NCBI GenBank assembly: GCA_921293015.1
Contig: OV121081.1
Coordinates: forward strand, 75,657,022-75,721,021
Direction: 5' to 3'
DNA length: 64,000 bases
Source: Phorcus lineatus
Taxonomy: Eukaryota > Mollusca > Gastropoda > Trochida > Trochidae
Both the position numbers and the translations under genes were made by a program. The notes beneath the pieces are model-generated. The model was not told the origin of the DNA. It did not search any database and was given only the letters and a program-made list of their open reading frames with translations. Position 1 is the first letter of the stretch, and each line of letters opens with the position of its first letter. This document shows positions 24,568 to 36,440 of the stretch, piece by piece.

Positions 24568-25628
24568 TCCAAAATTATTCCTCTTACCATAAAACTGTCA
24601 ATTATAACTTATAAGTTATTCGTAATTTAGGCCATCAGTTTATGTACATATCTTTGCAAGATATATTTTGAAAAGAAAGTAGAATTAGGCATATGAAAGA
24701 ACGAGGCGCATACGCACGTTTTTACGTCGTTAACATTGTAACGTCACAGCATTGTCATAATTTTCTCAGTGATGCAACAGCAATATGACGATAGGGAATA
24801 TATTAACATGAGTGTCTATGATACGATTACAGATTACTATTTCCCGAGCGACAGAGAGGACTATACTGATTTCTTAGGCACGAGTGTCGTTCACATAGTA
24901 TGTCAAGGACACGAAGATGAAATTCTGTGTATTATGCCAAAATATATAACAAAATAATCAAAATCTACAACCAAGCATAGACGGATCACCTACTGTCAGG
25001 GCATTTTGAATGGAACCATAGAGAAACTGTGACGTCAAAGAATTGTTTATGAAGTGATGTCACAATGTAAAGTGATATTTCCCCCCTTGGGTATCTTATG
25101 ATAACATGGACTTCGATATGATTGCCCTCGTAAGGAACAAACCACGTTATGCACTGACGTCAAGGGGAGGGACAATCTATGGTTATGGCATCAAGGTACG
25201 ATGACGCTTATACTAGTGTCGGCTTTACTTCGAGAGACATTCATGAAGATTGTGGGAAAACGTTAAAGTTATTGCTGAACGTTAGTAACTTGACAGTTTG
25301 AAATGTATTTCACGATATGATATAATAAAACTCCGGTACACAAACATCCCGAACTTCTAATTTGTCCTTCCTAAAAATGTTTGGCAAATTTGTCAAACAT
25401 TTTCACTTAAATACACAAAAATCGGGTTCATAGAATTTAACAACATTTAGAGCATTTCTAACAGGAGTTTGGTTGTCCATAAGACGAACGAACATTCCTC
25501 AAATTTGAACATTTTTTTTTGAAATTCCGTAATTCCTGACAGTGTGGCGATAACTCAATGACTAAGAATATCATTCGTAGATGAACCATTGAAATATAAA
25601 AGTATTTCAAATCTGCCAAGAAAACAAC

Positions 25629-25913
25629 ATGCGTAGGTGCACATCTCGCGAACAGAATAGTGGCCAGATTTGTTCTATAAATATATTATTTGATGTAAAC
25701 TTCAAAGTATCTTCATTTACAGGATATGTCCACATAGTTATGTCTCCAAACAAGGTAAAAACGTTAGAATTATGGCATGTGGATATGAACATGATTCGTA
25801 TGTTGCGTGATATACCTCAGGATTTGCCTATAAAAATGGGAGAATTATGGCAAATAAATATAAGAATGATTCGCTTATTGTGTGATACGTATAAGGCAAT
25901 ATTTTGCTTTTGA
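25629..25913 (+). CDS. Weak ORF with an in-frame 25-residue tandem duplication
   Basis: It codes 94 residues. ELWHVDMNMIRMLRDI and ELWQINIRMIRLLCDT start exactly 75 bases apart (agaattatggca at 25766 and 25841), so the duplication preserves frame. No family is recognised, codon use is AT-rich like the surroundings, and no splice or promoter context is visible. It may be a small lineage-specific gene, or chance. Confidence 0.2.
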   Translation: MRRCTSREQNSGQICSINILFDVNFKVSSFTGYVHIVMSPNKVKTLELWHVDMNMIRMLRDIPQDLPIKMGELWQINIRMIRLLCDTYKAIFCF

Positions 25914-26720
25914 CAATGATTATGATTATGTATCACCATCGATTCCTTAAATCAATATAATAGCTAACTATGAATACCCTAAATAAATGTTGCAAGCTCT
26001 TAGTCAAAAACTACAATATTTGTTTAAATGTCAGCTGCTCATATGAAAAATACGTCTGTAAACCTGTGAATATACTGTATTATGTTTCCCAGGAATTCAA
26101 ATGACGACTTCTCCAAAAGAGTAGTTAATGGCATAAATATAATTATACAGTATCATTCGATATAATTTTTCAGTAATGCGTGATTTACATCAAGGACGAC
26201 AAGGCTGTTTTTATCAATCGAAGTCTACGAATCATTGTAACATATGACAGGTTTCTATGACACGCAGATGAAAATCGGTAAATCGGTAAAACAAACTGAT
26301 CCGTTCTCTATCAAATTTCATCAGAGTTAATAGATTATTAGAAGAACCCTGAACCTCTACGATCAAATATGACCTTTGTGGGCCGAAGTGAGTTTGATTT
26401 TAACGATTTGATTTTTTAAGATATGTTGATTTTTTTCTGATAGTTCATTATAAAGATAATTATAATCTGAAAAGGGACATAGAAAAGGTTTTCATACAAA
26501 AAACTCTTTCCCTGCAAACAAGTGGGGGAAAAGATCCATTGAACACATAGGTTACATAATATGCCTTACATTTATATCAATTCCTAGTTTATACTTGGAA
26601 ATTAGTCATGGAATAATCATGTACATATTTAGGACGACTTTTTTAAATAGAAAATTCCCCTTACTAAATTTAAACTAACTTTCAAGTGAACCAAGTACGA
26701 ATAGCTCATGTGATAAGCGA

Positions 26721-26749
26721 CCAATCGTAGCCCCAGGCCCCCTATATAA
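26721..26749 (+). promoter_or_regulatory. CCAAT and TATA-box pair
   Basis: ccaat at 26721 and ctatataaaa at 26742-26751 are spaced as in a core promoter reading rightwards. No gene follows on that strand before the minus-strand ORF at 27084, so it may drive a non-coding RNA or be a repeat remnant. Confidence 0.2.
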
Positions 26750-27083
26750 AACTAGCCCCTTTAGTTTATAATTATGGCTTGTGCCTTATATCACAAGTTT
26801 TACACATAAAGAAGGGGAGATATTTTGGGCAAAAATACAAAAAAATTTAATTAGTCGATATCTGTAAGAAATCTTAATATTCATATAGAGTTAGATGAAC
26901 TATTTACCCGTGTGTCAAATTCCACATCAATTCGCTTATAAAGACTAAGCATCATGATATGATGTCGAATACAAGCAATGAAAACCACTAGCACATTTAG
27001 AATGTAATTACGTAACCTTAAGCGTTATAAATTGGCCAAACTACCCTAATATTGATATATTTGATGGGCATTGAAATACCAAG

Positions 27084-27848
27084 TTAAGAAAACGCAAGGG
27101 AAGCGGCTAATGCCAGGAATAGCATCCCAATTTTCACTATCCTCACAGAACTAGCACACGTTAGGGCACAAATCATGTATACCGGGTTCTCCGCCGTGTT
27201 CAGCATGTGAAGATCAATAATTTCTAGCCTCGGTGGTTTAAACTCCCTCTCGTGTTTCGCCGCCAGATACGGTGCATCGTCATCGTCCTCGAAACGCTGC
27301 CCGCCCAGACAAGCAAATGATGTTAGCACAGTGGACAAGGAACGACGAGCTCTAATTCCAATCTTTCTTATTCTGTCCAAACTAGACCTTCTTTCTATTA
27401 CCGGTCTAGAAGTTTCGCTGTCATCAATACAATCTCCTTTTGCATGCTCCCGTTCCAAAGTATTCTCCGGACTGAGTTCTTCGATGAGTTCTCCGTGAAT
27501 CGCTGTTTCCTTCTGTCTGTGCCAGCGCCAGTTAGGCACTCGAAAACGATTTAATTTGAAGGATGGGAATTTAAATGTCTCTTTCGAATCCTTCTTTTCA
27601 TTCTCTTGCACTGATGACTCCGATAACGCTGCCGAACCCTTTCGCGTATCTTCCCCTGATGATATTGTATCATTTGAGCGATCCATGTCTTCTTGGAACT
27701 CGTATTGGCCCTCATATTTTGACCACATTGTCATATTTGAAAGTCCATCGCTGTCAACTCGTTTCTTGCGTTTCGGGTGACACGTATCCTCTTCGTCCGG
27801 GTTAAATGTTAAATCGAGTCGAACAGTCGTTCCGCTGTCAGTGGCCAT
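27084..27848 (-). CDS. Unrecognised 254-residue protein with hydrophobic C-terminus
   Basis: One coding exon; ATG at 27848, stop at 27084. A clean acceptor (gtgttttctgcag, exon start 27876) lies 28 bases before the ATG, so a 5' non-coding exon is likely. The N-terminus is acidic (FNPDEEDTCHPKRKKR, with a basic cluster at about 26-30). The middle is Ser/Glu/Lys-rich with NRFRVPNWRWHRQK, then ERRSSLDRIRKIGIRARRSL, where RRSS is a consensus basophilic-kinase site. After QRFEDDDDAPYLAAK comes a hydrophobic tail (IVKIGMLFLALAASLAFS) that reaches the last residue. The layout suggests a tail-anchored cytosolic regulator or adaptor. I recognise no domain. The ORF length, the acceptor and the uneven amino-acid design argue that it is real. 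Confidence 0.65.
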   Translation of the reverse strand: MATDSGTTVRLDLTFNPDEEDTCHPKRKKRVDSDGLSNMTMWSKYEGQYEFQEDMDRSNDTISSGEDTRKGSAALSESSVQENEKKDSKETFKFPSFKLNRFRVPNWRWHRQKETAIHGELIEELSPENTLEREHAKGDCIDDSETSRPVIERRSSLDRIRKIGIRARRSLSTVLTSFACLGGQRFEDDDDAPYLAAKHEREFKPPRLEIIDLHMLNTAENPVYMICALTCASSVRIVKIGMLFLALAASLAFS

Positions 27849-30586
27849 TGTCTGATCTTTTGGATCACACTAAATGCTGCAGAAAACACATTATTATTCC
27901 CAACATAAACATCACTGTTTTCAACTAAGCAGACGATGCACCGAAGTACGCATGCTCAGCAAGGGAGATAACTGAGAAAATTCACGCTTCTGACCGGTAA
28001 TAAATAATACATCAATCTACGACAACAATAGAATTCGAGTCTCATTTCTGAAAAATTCATATTTCTCTGTTATCGGAATTAGATTTTTTAAATAATGCTT
28101 TTAAAAATAAGATGATGGGCCAATTTATTTCAATATCAAAGCCTCTAGATTGTGTCGAAAGAAAGACTCACTAGTCAAAGATAACAAAAACATTCATAAA
28201 CTTTATTATTGATGAAAGAAAATTTATCTTCCGATAGAGATAAGTGCTTATTTGTTCACACCTTACACTATCACATTCTTATAATATTAACTTCCTATGA
28301 AGCAGTGCCCTATATTGTGACAATTTCCATCATTATTAATTCTTATTTTTTTAGCCGACCACTAATAAATACCGTGGGATATAGTCGTTGCTTTGTCCGT
28401 CCGTCCATAATCATTTTGTTTCAAAAGCATAAATCAGTAACCAGTCAGATCTTATTACCCACCTACCGAAGTGTTGTCTTTTGATATTTTGTGTTGTGTT
28501 GATTTAGCACTCTCTACAGTGATAGTGTCCTTTCAGGAACACAGCTCCAAAAATCCTGAAACCTATCATCATATCTCTCTGAAACCTTGCACGTAATCTA
28601 CCCCACTACTGAAGAGGTGCATTTTGATATTTTCAGAATTAAGACATTTTTATTTGTATTCGTTCCCGTGGAAATGTGTTGAATTTGTTCTCTGTACACG
28701 GAATAGGTTCATTTCCGGATCGGGACTCCAAAACTCAAAAAATGCATCATTCTTCATGTATGTTACCCGCCTACTGAAGTGGGCTCTTAAATTTTGGGAA
28801 AAGCTTGTTAAAATTTCCATGGAAAGAAGTAGAAATTGAGTGCTCTGCAGGAATAGCTTCATTTCTTGAACAGAACTGAACAACTGCTTATCCAATTTAT
28901 AAAATCTCTTCTCAAAGGTTTTATTAAAGAATTGTATTTTATGATTACATATATGCTACGAAATAATTGGCGACCGGAGGGATATGTTATCTTCTGATGA
29001 CTCTTGTTTATAAAAGACATGACTTAAATGAATCTTTGCTTCTAATTGGATGATTTAAAAAAAAATCCTATGCTAAATGTTAAATTGCAGTGAATAATTG
29101 TAAATTAGCTAGGACAAATAACGGCGAAATAATACGTCTATATTTTCAGGGGTTAAATAATGATGAATCCCGTAAGTTTTATAAACGTTACTATTTATCT
29201 TTTAACTGTCTGGGTTTTGTTTTTTTATAAGAATCGCGACTTCATATCTTTATATTGACCCTTTACTGAACCGATTAGAACAAACCGGTTTCGTGGCGAA
29301 ATGATCATATTTATAATGTTTGACATATAACTCCATCAACACACGGATTTTCTCTAAAATCAAGAATGGTTGATTGTGGGTACTGGGTAAATGTTAGTTT
29401 GTGGAGGAAATATTCAGAGAAACTACCATTCTTCTAATGCACTAATTTCAAATTTCACTAATTTTTTTTATTAAAGAGCTGATCGCTTGGATATGACAAC
29501 TTGACAAACAAAATATCTATTATAGTTTATCGATAAATCACCTTTAATAAATTCGAGTGCCTGCTTACAGTTTTATCGTTTTAGGGTCACTCCGTGATTC
29601 TTTATATCTCATTTGGCTTTCATCCGTGTCAAAACACCGAATATTATTACATTCTTTCAAAACATTTCATATACATGTATTCACCAAAAATGCCTATTAC
29701 ATAAAAATCATTAGTTTACAATGAAAATTGAACATCGCCCTTTAATGTATACCGAACCAAAATCCAATATATCATTTACATGAATATTAGTTATATAACT
29801 ATAGAACGATGTAACCTTTCGAAACTTACCAACTCAAATTTTACGTTCTACCGGATTTAGCCTAGCTATGTTTAACCTATTGACATTGTACGGTTTTCGA
29901 TCAGAATCGTAATTCATTATCTCTGTATTTTCGCTCTACTGAACCGACAGGCGAAGGTGATACTTTTCATAAACATAAGGTGATTCAAATTATAAAGTTT
30001 GACAATTTTCTATTGGACTATGTGATTATCAATGAATTCATTACGCTTTTTTAAGCATTTTACTTTTGTTTAATTTATTCGAATTTTTAGAACAGGTTCA
30101 TATCAAGATGATAACATTACCTCAATCAGTTTCCTTATTCTATAATTATTCTTCATCCCTCTTATCTATCACATATTTGATGAATCAAACATAAAGTAGT
30201 ATTATTTATTCTATATTTCAAATGTGAATGATATATAAATGAAATAAACATTTTAAAAATCCATTCATCTGTATTTTAAGTACATTAGCGTTTATTCATT
30301 TATATTTATTTCTTCTGTCCAGGCTGTATATCTGAAAGCTAGAAGTACACTTATGTTTTTGGTCAATTTCGCTAAGGACAAAATGATCCTTTTTTTTGAT
30401 TGAATTTTAATCTACATATGAAAATATGAATGTACATGTGTGACATGTGAATCAGTCACACACAACATCGAAAGCACATCAGGAAATTTCACATAAGGTT
30501 CCTCATTGTAATCTGTGTTGTGAGGCCTTTAAATGTTACGTGTCCGTAGAAGTTTGTAACACACCTGAACTTTCATGTAGCCGAAA
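27849..30586. other. Spacer, no feature supported
   Basis: Apart from the 5' UTR of the minus-strand gene (to 27876) I find only AT-rich sequence. The overlapping ORFs at 28209-28895 are on opposite strands, with no splice sites or motifs. Confidence 0.4.
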
Positions 30587-31100
30587 TGGTGAATCCACGA
30601 CGTCGTAGACGACATTTTGCCACTGAAGAATTGTTTAAATAAATTAGAATGTTGTAAAGAGGGGCGACATAAGGTGAAGTTGGTGAAGAACTCGGTGTTA
30701 AACATTTTGTCATTAAAAGAGCTAGGAATCATGTAGAGAATCAAACTTATGGTAATACTGCCATACGACATGCTGGAATTGTGAAACATCAACAACGCCA
30801 CGTGACCAGAAATGCCACCCTGCTGTAATCAGATCTCCGTTCCATGCGTTGAGTCAACGTTACCACACACACTGTGCGGAGACGACGGCATGAGACCTGT
30901 TTGCATGCAAGACGACCTTATGTTCGAATCCCCTTAACTTCTTCTTCCCGTGGTGCACGTCGAGAGTGGGTTGCTGATTGGACTGCTCACGACTAGAGGC
31001 CTGTGTTGTTCACAGTAAATAGATTAGTTTTAACTGAGGCGATAAATTCCACTTCACTTTCCTTTACGTGAATAGAACTACCATTTCAAGACTTTTGATT
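30587..31100 (+). pseudogene. Decayed Tc1/mariner-type transposase
   Basis: One frame from ATG 30587 reads an N-terminal helix-turn-helix region with several in-frame stops. Recognisable pieces are EVGEELGVKHFVIKRARNH, GIVKHQQRHVTRNATLL, VNVTTHTVRRRRHETCLHA, RRPYVRIPLTSSSRGARREW and PVLFTVNRLVLTEA. These follow the order of Tc1-like transposases: paired-like domain, then the approach to the first catalytic Asp (the VLFTDES-like block, here VLFTVNR with the Asp lost). Several stops fit C-to-T decay of CGA or CAA codons. The catalytic domain beyond about 31100 is not readable, and inverted repeats were not found. It is an old, dead copy. Confidence 0.8.
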
Positions 31101-33149
31101 CAATTACAACTATGTTGATCGACGATACGGTCAGGCATTGAGCTAATTTGTTGTACAAACTACTTACATCTAGCTATCTATGTCATCGCTGCAGGCAAAA
31201 GCTGCATTAATGATAGAACTAACAGAACTGTTTCATTGATCTGCAGGCTTCTTAAGATTGATATTCAACCTTAGATATTGTTTTCGGAAGTCATTATAAA
31301 ACTATATATTATTATTATTATGTCTGACCGTTTACCTTTTTGAATTGTACTATTGAAGATTCGACTACGAAGATGTGTAGATAAGACTTGTGTTGAATCG
31401 TTTATTACAACGTCATCGTCCGTTACATGTTTTGATGGTGAACGCCCTTGGTGAAACTGGAACGATGAATAGAGCAATTTCATGTGATAAAATGTGCAGA
31501 CTGTTGCAAAGACGTGACGGTCCACAGATATAAGACCTTGAAATGAAAGAAATAATTATTCATGAGCACATAATCATGAGCCTGAATAACCATGCATGAT
31601 GGCAGTTGGGAAGCTAGTTTATTATCAAGATGAACAAGCCAGCAATGTTTAAAAGACAATTAATCCTACCAAACATGGAAAGGTGAAATCAAGCTTCCTA
31701 CAACTCGATCAAAGAAATGCTATAAGGCAAATCAAAACATCTTTGCCATGACGGACTCCCTCGTCATTCAGGGCATCAAAACATAAAAAAACCTTCCATT
31801 TCCAATTGAGAATAAATGACCTTTCTCGGTTAGATTAAAATTTAGTCCATGAAGTCTTGTTTTAATGTAATATTAGCAGTATGTTATATTCTGATTTTGA
31901 CTAAATAACCCGACCTCTAATATTTGTATTAAACCTCTGTACTCTTTACGGTCAATGTCTCGGGGAGAAGAGGTCAAGAGGTATCGTTATATACGCTCAT
32001 GCAATCAACGTAAAGGAGTGTGTTTCATAACCAAATTTTGCATATAAAAAACACACATGACACAGGCTTACTGGCGTACATAGCTCGACAGGTCTAAATA
32101 CAATATGAAATAAAGGTATTTTAAAAACAGAGCTGACAAATTGGAAACATTTAGCTGTGTTGACAAATTTATGACAGTGTATTTATTATGTGTAGCCTAT
32201 TATTTGTTCAGGGGAAGACGATGAATACCAGCTTTTGTTAATATGTCCATCTTATCAATTTTGCGTAATATATATTTACCAACATACTATCATAACTCCC
32301 ATCAATGTTTAAGTTTATGTTACTCATGAATGTGAAAAATTATGTTATTTTTGTATAAAAGCTTGCTCTTTTTGTGAAATTATTACGGAACTTTCAAAAC
32401 CTCTAAGCGCTCTTATCCATATTTCATTATCACAAACCTTATGACCACTGTACTATTGGTTTCATGGCCAAATACACTCGTGAAATAAACGGGGTTCTGT
32501 AATATTATGTTTTCATTATCTTGAAACACGATTCAAATATCAGAATTTGTGTGTGGGTACATTGAAGAGGGGCGCATTGTAAAACATGTTCTTTACTTTG
32601 CTTTGAAAGAGACCGGAAGTCATATAGTAATATATGTCAGTGACCTCGTTCCTGTAAACTGATTTTAGATTGAGCACTAGCCATAGCAGCATAATGTTTT
32701 GGGGATAGTTTTTAATGTCGTCGTGAAGGATAAACGTTCAGTAACTGTTGAATATCACATAAACTTTATTTTTAGTAAAAAATCAAACAAACAAACGAAC
32801 ATTTAAAATGAAGATATGAAGAAGTCTATTTCTACATATTTAAGATTTTCATGTAATAAAAAAATCTTTCAAAAATGATATATTTTATACTTTCATTTTA
32901 ATTATTAACACTGTTTTCAATATACATTTATTTTCAAATTTCGTTTACTTAAATTACTGAAATTATAAAGGACATTTTAGTGTCATATCTTTGATGGTAC
33001 AGAATCCATATCTAGGACCACCAAGAATCAATGTTCGTATTTTTTCCATCCGTTTTATAGTTAACAAAGGGCAAAGCACTCTTGACACTAAGTGCCACAC
33101 CCACTGAAATAACAACACAGTTTGTCAGCTGTCTTCTCGATTATCCACG
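31101..33149. other. Spacer and SNX24 upstream region
   Basis: This may include unrecognisable 3' parts of the transposase relic to about 31260. A short (att)n run lies near 31307-31320. No exon was seen. SNX24 transcription must start in the last few hundred bases, but no clear TATA box is visible. Confidence 0.4.
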
Positions 33150-34937
33150 ATGTTCATTCGAGCATCGGTCCCAAGTTATAGGAAAGTTAAAGATGAACAT
33201 GACAACACATACACAGTAAGTAACCTTAGAAATCGAACTTATTTTCGTAATCGATCCGTTATGGTAATGATTTTTATAATAAAGATTGTCATGATGATTT
33301 GAATTTTAGATTTTAGATCCAAATTGCTTTATCATTCGGGAAATTTTGCTCTATCATAAGTTATATACGATCGTTTGGTTCAGGAAAGACGACAGTGGTT
33401 TTGATATTAATCATTTATTTCCTAAAAATAACGTAACGATTTCAATACCTTAATTGATTGTAAATATATTATCATGTATAACATGTTAAGAAAGTGTTAT
33501 TTTGACTTGTTTTGTCATAATATTTTGTTTTGCTAACAATTAAATACTTTATTTGGTCAACTGTCATTTGTATCAATTATATGAAATGCTTGATAAGGCA
33601 TCAGTACTCGATAATTACTTGTTTTATATTCAATAATTGCCATAATGCTTATGCCTTCTAATGTCTTTTACCTTCAGGTGTTTTTTGTTGAAGTTTGGGT
33701 TTCTGGGAGATTGCACACTGTGGAGAAAAGATACACTGAATTTGAAGAACTCCATAAACAGGTATTTGTTTCCCATTTGTTGGATTTAAAGAGTCCGTCC
33801 TATCAGCCATGTTTATTTTAGGCCGGGGAGGGGGATGAAATGACAAAATGCGCTGTAATTTTCCTTTTTTAAAAACGTTATGAACTATTTACATTGGATA
33901 GAGTATCCACCTATTTATAAATGATTTGAATTATTTATTCAATGACTAATCAACAATAGTTTGTAACGCCTTAGCAAGGCTTCGAAGTTCTCACACTCAT
34001 AGCACCTATGAATGGCTTCACTTCTCAATTTTATATTTTTATTGTACGCTCTTATTTATTGTGTTATAATCATGTTTGAATAATATATATGAATAAACAG
34101 GAATGTCCCCGTGATAAAGTACCCCGATAGGAATGTCCTTTAAGCAGAATGAAATTAACATGTATGTATAATAATTCATAATAGTTCTTTTTATCTCCCT
34201 TGACATTTAACTTCTCTGAGTGGCATTGATGTTATTTTTTAATTTCTAAATTTACTGGACATCTTAACTTTCCTCTAGTTACTATCATAATTTGTATTCA
34301 TTATTCCAAAGATATGAACGAGATTTATCATCCCAAACTGTGTTCGACAGGAGATATCACTAATGGGAGACCAAGCTCAGAAGACACTTGGGTGAAATTC
34401 TCGATATATTGATGAATTATTTTGTCATCTTCTAATGACTCTTGCTTAATTTGAAAACAGAAACAGTGACAATGATCTCATGGTTTGTGATAAAGATGGC
34501 CTTGAGTAAAAGAATCTTGATTAATCTAATTCATAATAAATATTGTTATGGTTTGATATCATAAGTAGCCATGCCTCTCTCGACATCATTATGTTTGATT
34601 GCAGCTGAAAAAAGTTATGGTGACACCAGAATTTCCACCGAAGAAGGTGTTGAAATGGAATTCCAAGGTTTTAGAACAGAGAAGAACGGGATTGCAAACC
34701 TATTTACAGGTGGAAGTCTACATAGTTATTCCATGCATGAACTGTACTTTGGTATTTTGTATACATACTTCCTGTGTCATATGTTTTTTTCCTGTAAACT
34801 TTATCTTTAACTATGAATAACATTTAATCATATTCTTTTATATCATCATCAGATTTAAAACTAATTTTCTTTTTTATTCTTTATAAATTATTTTTTTAAT
34901 TTGTCAAGGTGTTCTGGGTTGTCATTATTCATAAACC

Positions 34938-35022
<85 letters not shown>

Positions 35023-36440
35023 ATTGTTAACAATCTGAAGAACAACTTTAGACATTTTCAATGCATACAAAAGATATGATATGATAGCATTTTTTTGGGT
35101 GAAGTGTTTTCAGCATATACAGTTCTTTTGCTTTCAGGATTAAGATTTTCGATGTATGATGTTGAACGATGTTTGATTTTTAAAAAAACTTTTATCATGT
35201 CTTATCTAGGGGGCACTTGACAGCGACATCTTGCCAAAATCTCTTTTGAAGTTTCTGGGAATCAGCACCCTCTCAAGCAGTATAGAGTAAGTAACATAGA
35301 TCTCAAGGCCTGGTGGCTGAGTCGATTACATATTAGCATGGTCAGTGCAAAGGTCTGGACTTAAAAAAGTATATGAATATGCAAATAGAATGATCCAAAA
35401 AAAAGTGTAGCAAGCTCTTGTAGTATCCCCTTTTGTGATTATATTCTAAAATGTTGATAAACCTCTTTTCAAATACCTCTGGGATAGAGGGCAATCACAT
35501 TAATCATGCATACTTTATGACAAGGGAGCTGGTAAGTTGCTGATTACCCTTAGGTATACATTGATCATAGTAATATATACATCATAACTTCAAATAAAGA
35601 TGACTTGCCCCAAAATCTTATAACTGCTCAAATTCAAATGTAAACATTTTTCTGTTGCCCAATTACCTACTCTCTTTGTCACATTTTATTTTCTTTCAAA
35701 TGGATAAAAACATTATGTTTAATGCAGCTCATTGGACAAGCTTGGCCAGGAAACGAGAGTGAGCCATCAACCGGTCATCTCCTTTCCGGCAGACTCCTTC
35801 CTACAGGAAAACACAACCAGTGAGTCGTATATCTCTCCGTATCTCTTTGTATCTCTCTGTATCTCTCTGTATCTCCAAACTTAAATGTCAGGTTTAGCTC
35901 ACACAAGTTTCCATCACTGACCAACTTAAGCCAGTTTTTTACACCTCAACTTTTAAAATTTGGATAATAATGTTCCTTTTCATTCGATCTGTATTTGTTT
36001 GTAACTAAATGGCAACTTATTACAGGATATTTCATGACACAGATAAACATTATCTTTGTTTGATGGTCTGATTACAACTGTATCCTGACAAGCAATATAA
36101 TTAATATTTCACGTGCAGGCTAGGTAAGGACAGTATCACTCTATAACGCCTCTTTTAATCTCTCTTCAGTTTAATTTGTGTGTGTAACATGTTTGCAAGG
36201 CTACTATGACAGACAAGAATTGTTTAATCTCATTAAAATTAGGGTAAAATCATTCAAACTCACACAATATATATAAATGTCTAATTTCTTCATTAGAAGA
36301 ATATTTTTTTAATGAATGTATTTCATAGATAATATTATCTTATTGAAGTGTATTATGTCACAGGTACCCTGCCGGATATCGTAGCGGAGGGGGTGACTAT
36401 GGGACTGTATTCACCTGTTGATCTCATCTTGCCCAGGTAG
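33150..36440 (+). CDS. SNX24: PX-domain sorting nexin, SNX24/SNX22-like, six exons
   Basis: Exons 33150-33215, 33678-33761, 34605-34709, 35210-35286, 35728-35819 and 36364-36440 join in frame with GT/AG sites and give 166 residues; human SNX24 is about 169. The protein is essentially a PX phosphoinositide-binding domain. It contains VEKRYTEFEELHKQ (37-50, the RRYSEF-like motif), TPEFPPKKVLKW (57-68, the proline loop that enters the membrane) and KVLEQRRTGLQTYLQ (71-85). The C-terminal tail has VSHQPVISF and IVAEGVTMGLYSP, as in SNX24. Members bind PI3P on endosomes. The ATG at 33150 opens MFIRASVPSYRK, equivalent to the start of the PX first strand, so the start is well placed. SNX22 is the alternative name; the short length favours SNX24. 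Confidence 0.92.
34941..35016. repeat. (TA)n microsatellite
   Basis: Some 38 uninterrupted TA units in the third SNX24 intron. Length is likely polymorphic and error-prone in assembly. Confidence 0.97.
35313..35375 (+). repeat. Possible tRNA-derived SINE head
   Basis: tggctgagtcg fits a polymerase III A box, and aggtctggact, 34 bases on, is a weak B box. It lies in an SNX24 intron. There is no tail or target duplication. Confidence 0.3.

Larger units (their letters stand above)
24568..27083. other. Spacer without a convincing gene
   Basis: The stretch is AT-rich. It holds a 25-codon internal duplication (25766-25905) and a CCAAT/TATA-like pair near 26721-26749, each listed separately. The 62-codon ORF at 24769-24957 has no supporting features. 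Confidence 0.45.

Noticed and set aside
30900..30930. tRNA-like gttcgaatcc
   Set aside because: No paired T stem or other arms; the bases are part of the transposase relic.
34571..34810. ORF of 79 codons over SNX24 exon 3
   Set aside because: A frame-shifted shadow; the true frame is fixed by splice phase and PX-domain similarity.
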